Shown here in pieces: positions 63,677 to 64,000 of a stretch of DNA of 64,000 nucleotides. The translations under genes and the position numbers were made by a program. Each line of letters starts with the position of its first letter. Positions within the stretch are counted from its first letter, which is position 1. Source of the DNA: Acanthacorydalis orientalis. Lineage: Eukaryota > Arthropoda > Insecta > Megaloptera > Corydalidae. The stretch spans positions 11,057,810 through 11,121,809 of the forward strand of contig CM068322.1 of assembly GCA_034766995.1 (NCBI GenBank). Reading direction: 5' to 3'. Under the pieces are notes generated by a model. It worked only from the letters and a program-made list of their open reading frames with translations, made no database searches and was not told the DNA's origin.

Positions 63677-64000
63677 TTAAGCCATTTGTTCATATTTGTT
63701 CTTGTTTATACTACTTGCTAGACAACAAGATAAAATAACTCCTATTAGTGGGAAGAAAGCAATACCTGTAGCAGTTCCAGCAACTAATCCTATATTTGAT
63801 TCAAGACACTTCAAAACCAGATCATAACATCCCTGAAAAACAATAACAGATAAACATTTTTCCTGTTATAAAATATCTAATACTAAATATACCTGTGCAT
63901 ATATTTCATTAACGTCCGAAGTATTACAATTAGCAGTTTTACAACATGACTGTGGAATTTCCATTGGAGGTTCAACATTCCACCAGTCACTGTATTGATG
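63677..64000 (-). CDS. Tetraspanin, last two coding exons (gene continues beyond the window)
   Basis: On the minus strand, exon 64000-63893 (36 codons, open at the window edge) is spliced over a 60-bp intron (donor CAG|GTATAT, acceptor TTTTTCAG) to exon 63832-63677 ending in TAA. The 87 residues begin HQYSDWWNVEPPMEIPQSCC. They carry the tetraspanin large-extracellular-loop signature: CC followed by C (ANCNTSD), then AQ|GCYDLVLKCLE, where the GC is the conserved pre-membrane Cys. The fourth membrane segment follows, GLVAGTATGIAFFPLIGVIL, then SCCLASSIN with likely palmitoylated juxtamembrane cysteines and the cytosolic tail NKNKYEQMA. Tetraspanins organise membrane microdomains with partner receptors. 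Subfamily cannot be fixed from this fragment. Confidence 0.92.

Overview
The window is eukaryotic, most likely an insect nuclear scaffold (Hymenoptera is plausible but unproven). The sequence is extremely A+T-rich, roughly four fifths by eye. It is crowded with (AT)n microsatellites. The genes have small exons with GT-AG introns, and there is a heavy load of decayed Tc1/mariner-superfamily DNA transposons. No operons, CRISPR arrays, rRNA or convincing tRNA genes were seen.

Only two host genes can be read with confidence, both near the right end. A complete GHITM/TMBIM5-type (MICS1) gene lies on the plus strand: six coding exons between 54167 and 56751 encode 326 residues, with a probable 5' untranslated exon ending at 53326 and a poly(A) signal at 56919. 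At the right edge, on the minus strand, are the last two coding exons of a tetraspanin (63677-64000, continuing beyond the window). A few weak single-exon candidates (about 3463-3575, 6538-6599, 31654-31890, 38593-38896, 43944-44182) are listed with low confidence.

The first 53 kb is gene-poor and dominated by repeats. One mariner family supplies a nearly full-length, frameshifted copy (10386-11671) and four short derivatives (3944-4530, 13201-13780, 17154-17713, 39345-39874). The derivatives keep both ends and only the N-terminal, DNA-binding part of the transposase. A second mariner lineage is at 48367-49660, a third at 29641-30618, and an irritans-like one at about 25210-25797, with a probable relic at 23480-24177. 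Pogo/Tigger-like elements are at 32811-33867 and 20816-21425, with a 65-bp miniature that has pogo-like ends at 27791-27857. There is a Tc1-like 3' end at 52690-52996, a hAT-type non-autonomous element with a perfect 8-bp target duplication at 36404-36787, and a piggyBac-type TTAA-bounded miniature element at 61145-61326. Two non-LTR retrotransposon 3' ends are at 8782-9084 and 15041-15180.

Several repeats do not fall into a family I can name. One is a dispersed foldback element with arms of about 115 bp (seven or more copies, best at 57890-58166). Others are a TIR element at 15200-15382, a 136-bp TIR element inside GHITM intron 4, and a repeat shared between 42055-42185 and 59100-59210. There is also a perfect 42-bp palindrome at 22409-22450. 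A few compact islands of much higher G+C with no recognised content (for example 10030-10245, 16255-16455, 31730-32040) stand out. I did not find a convincing new multi-gene biological system.
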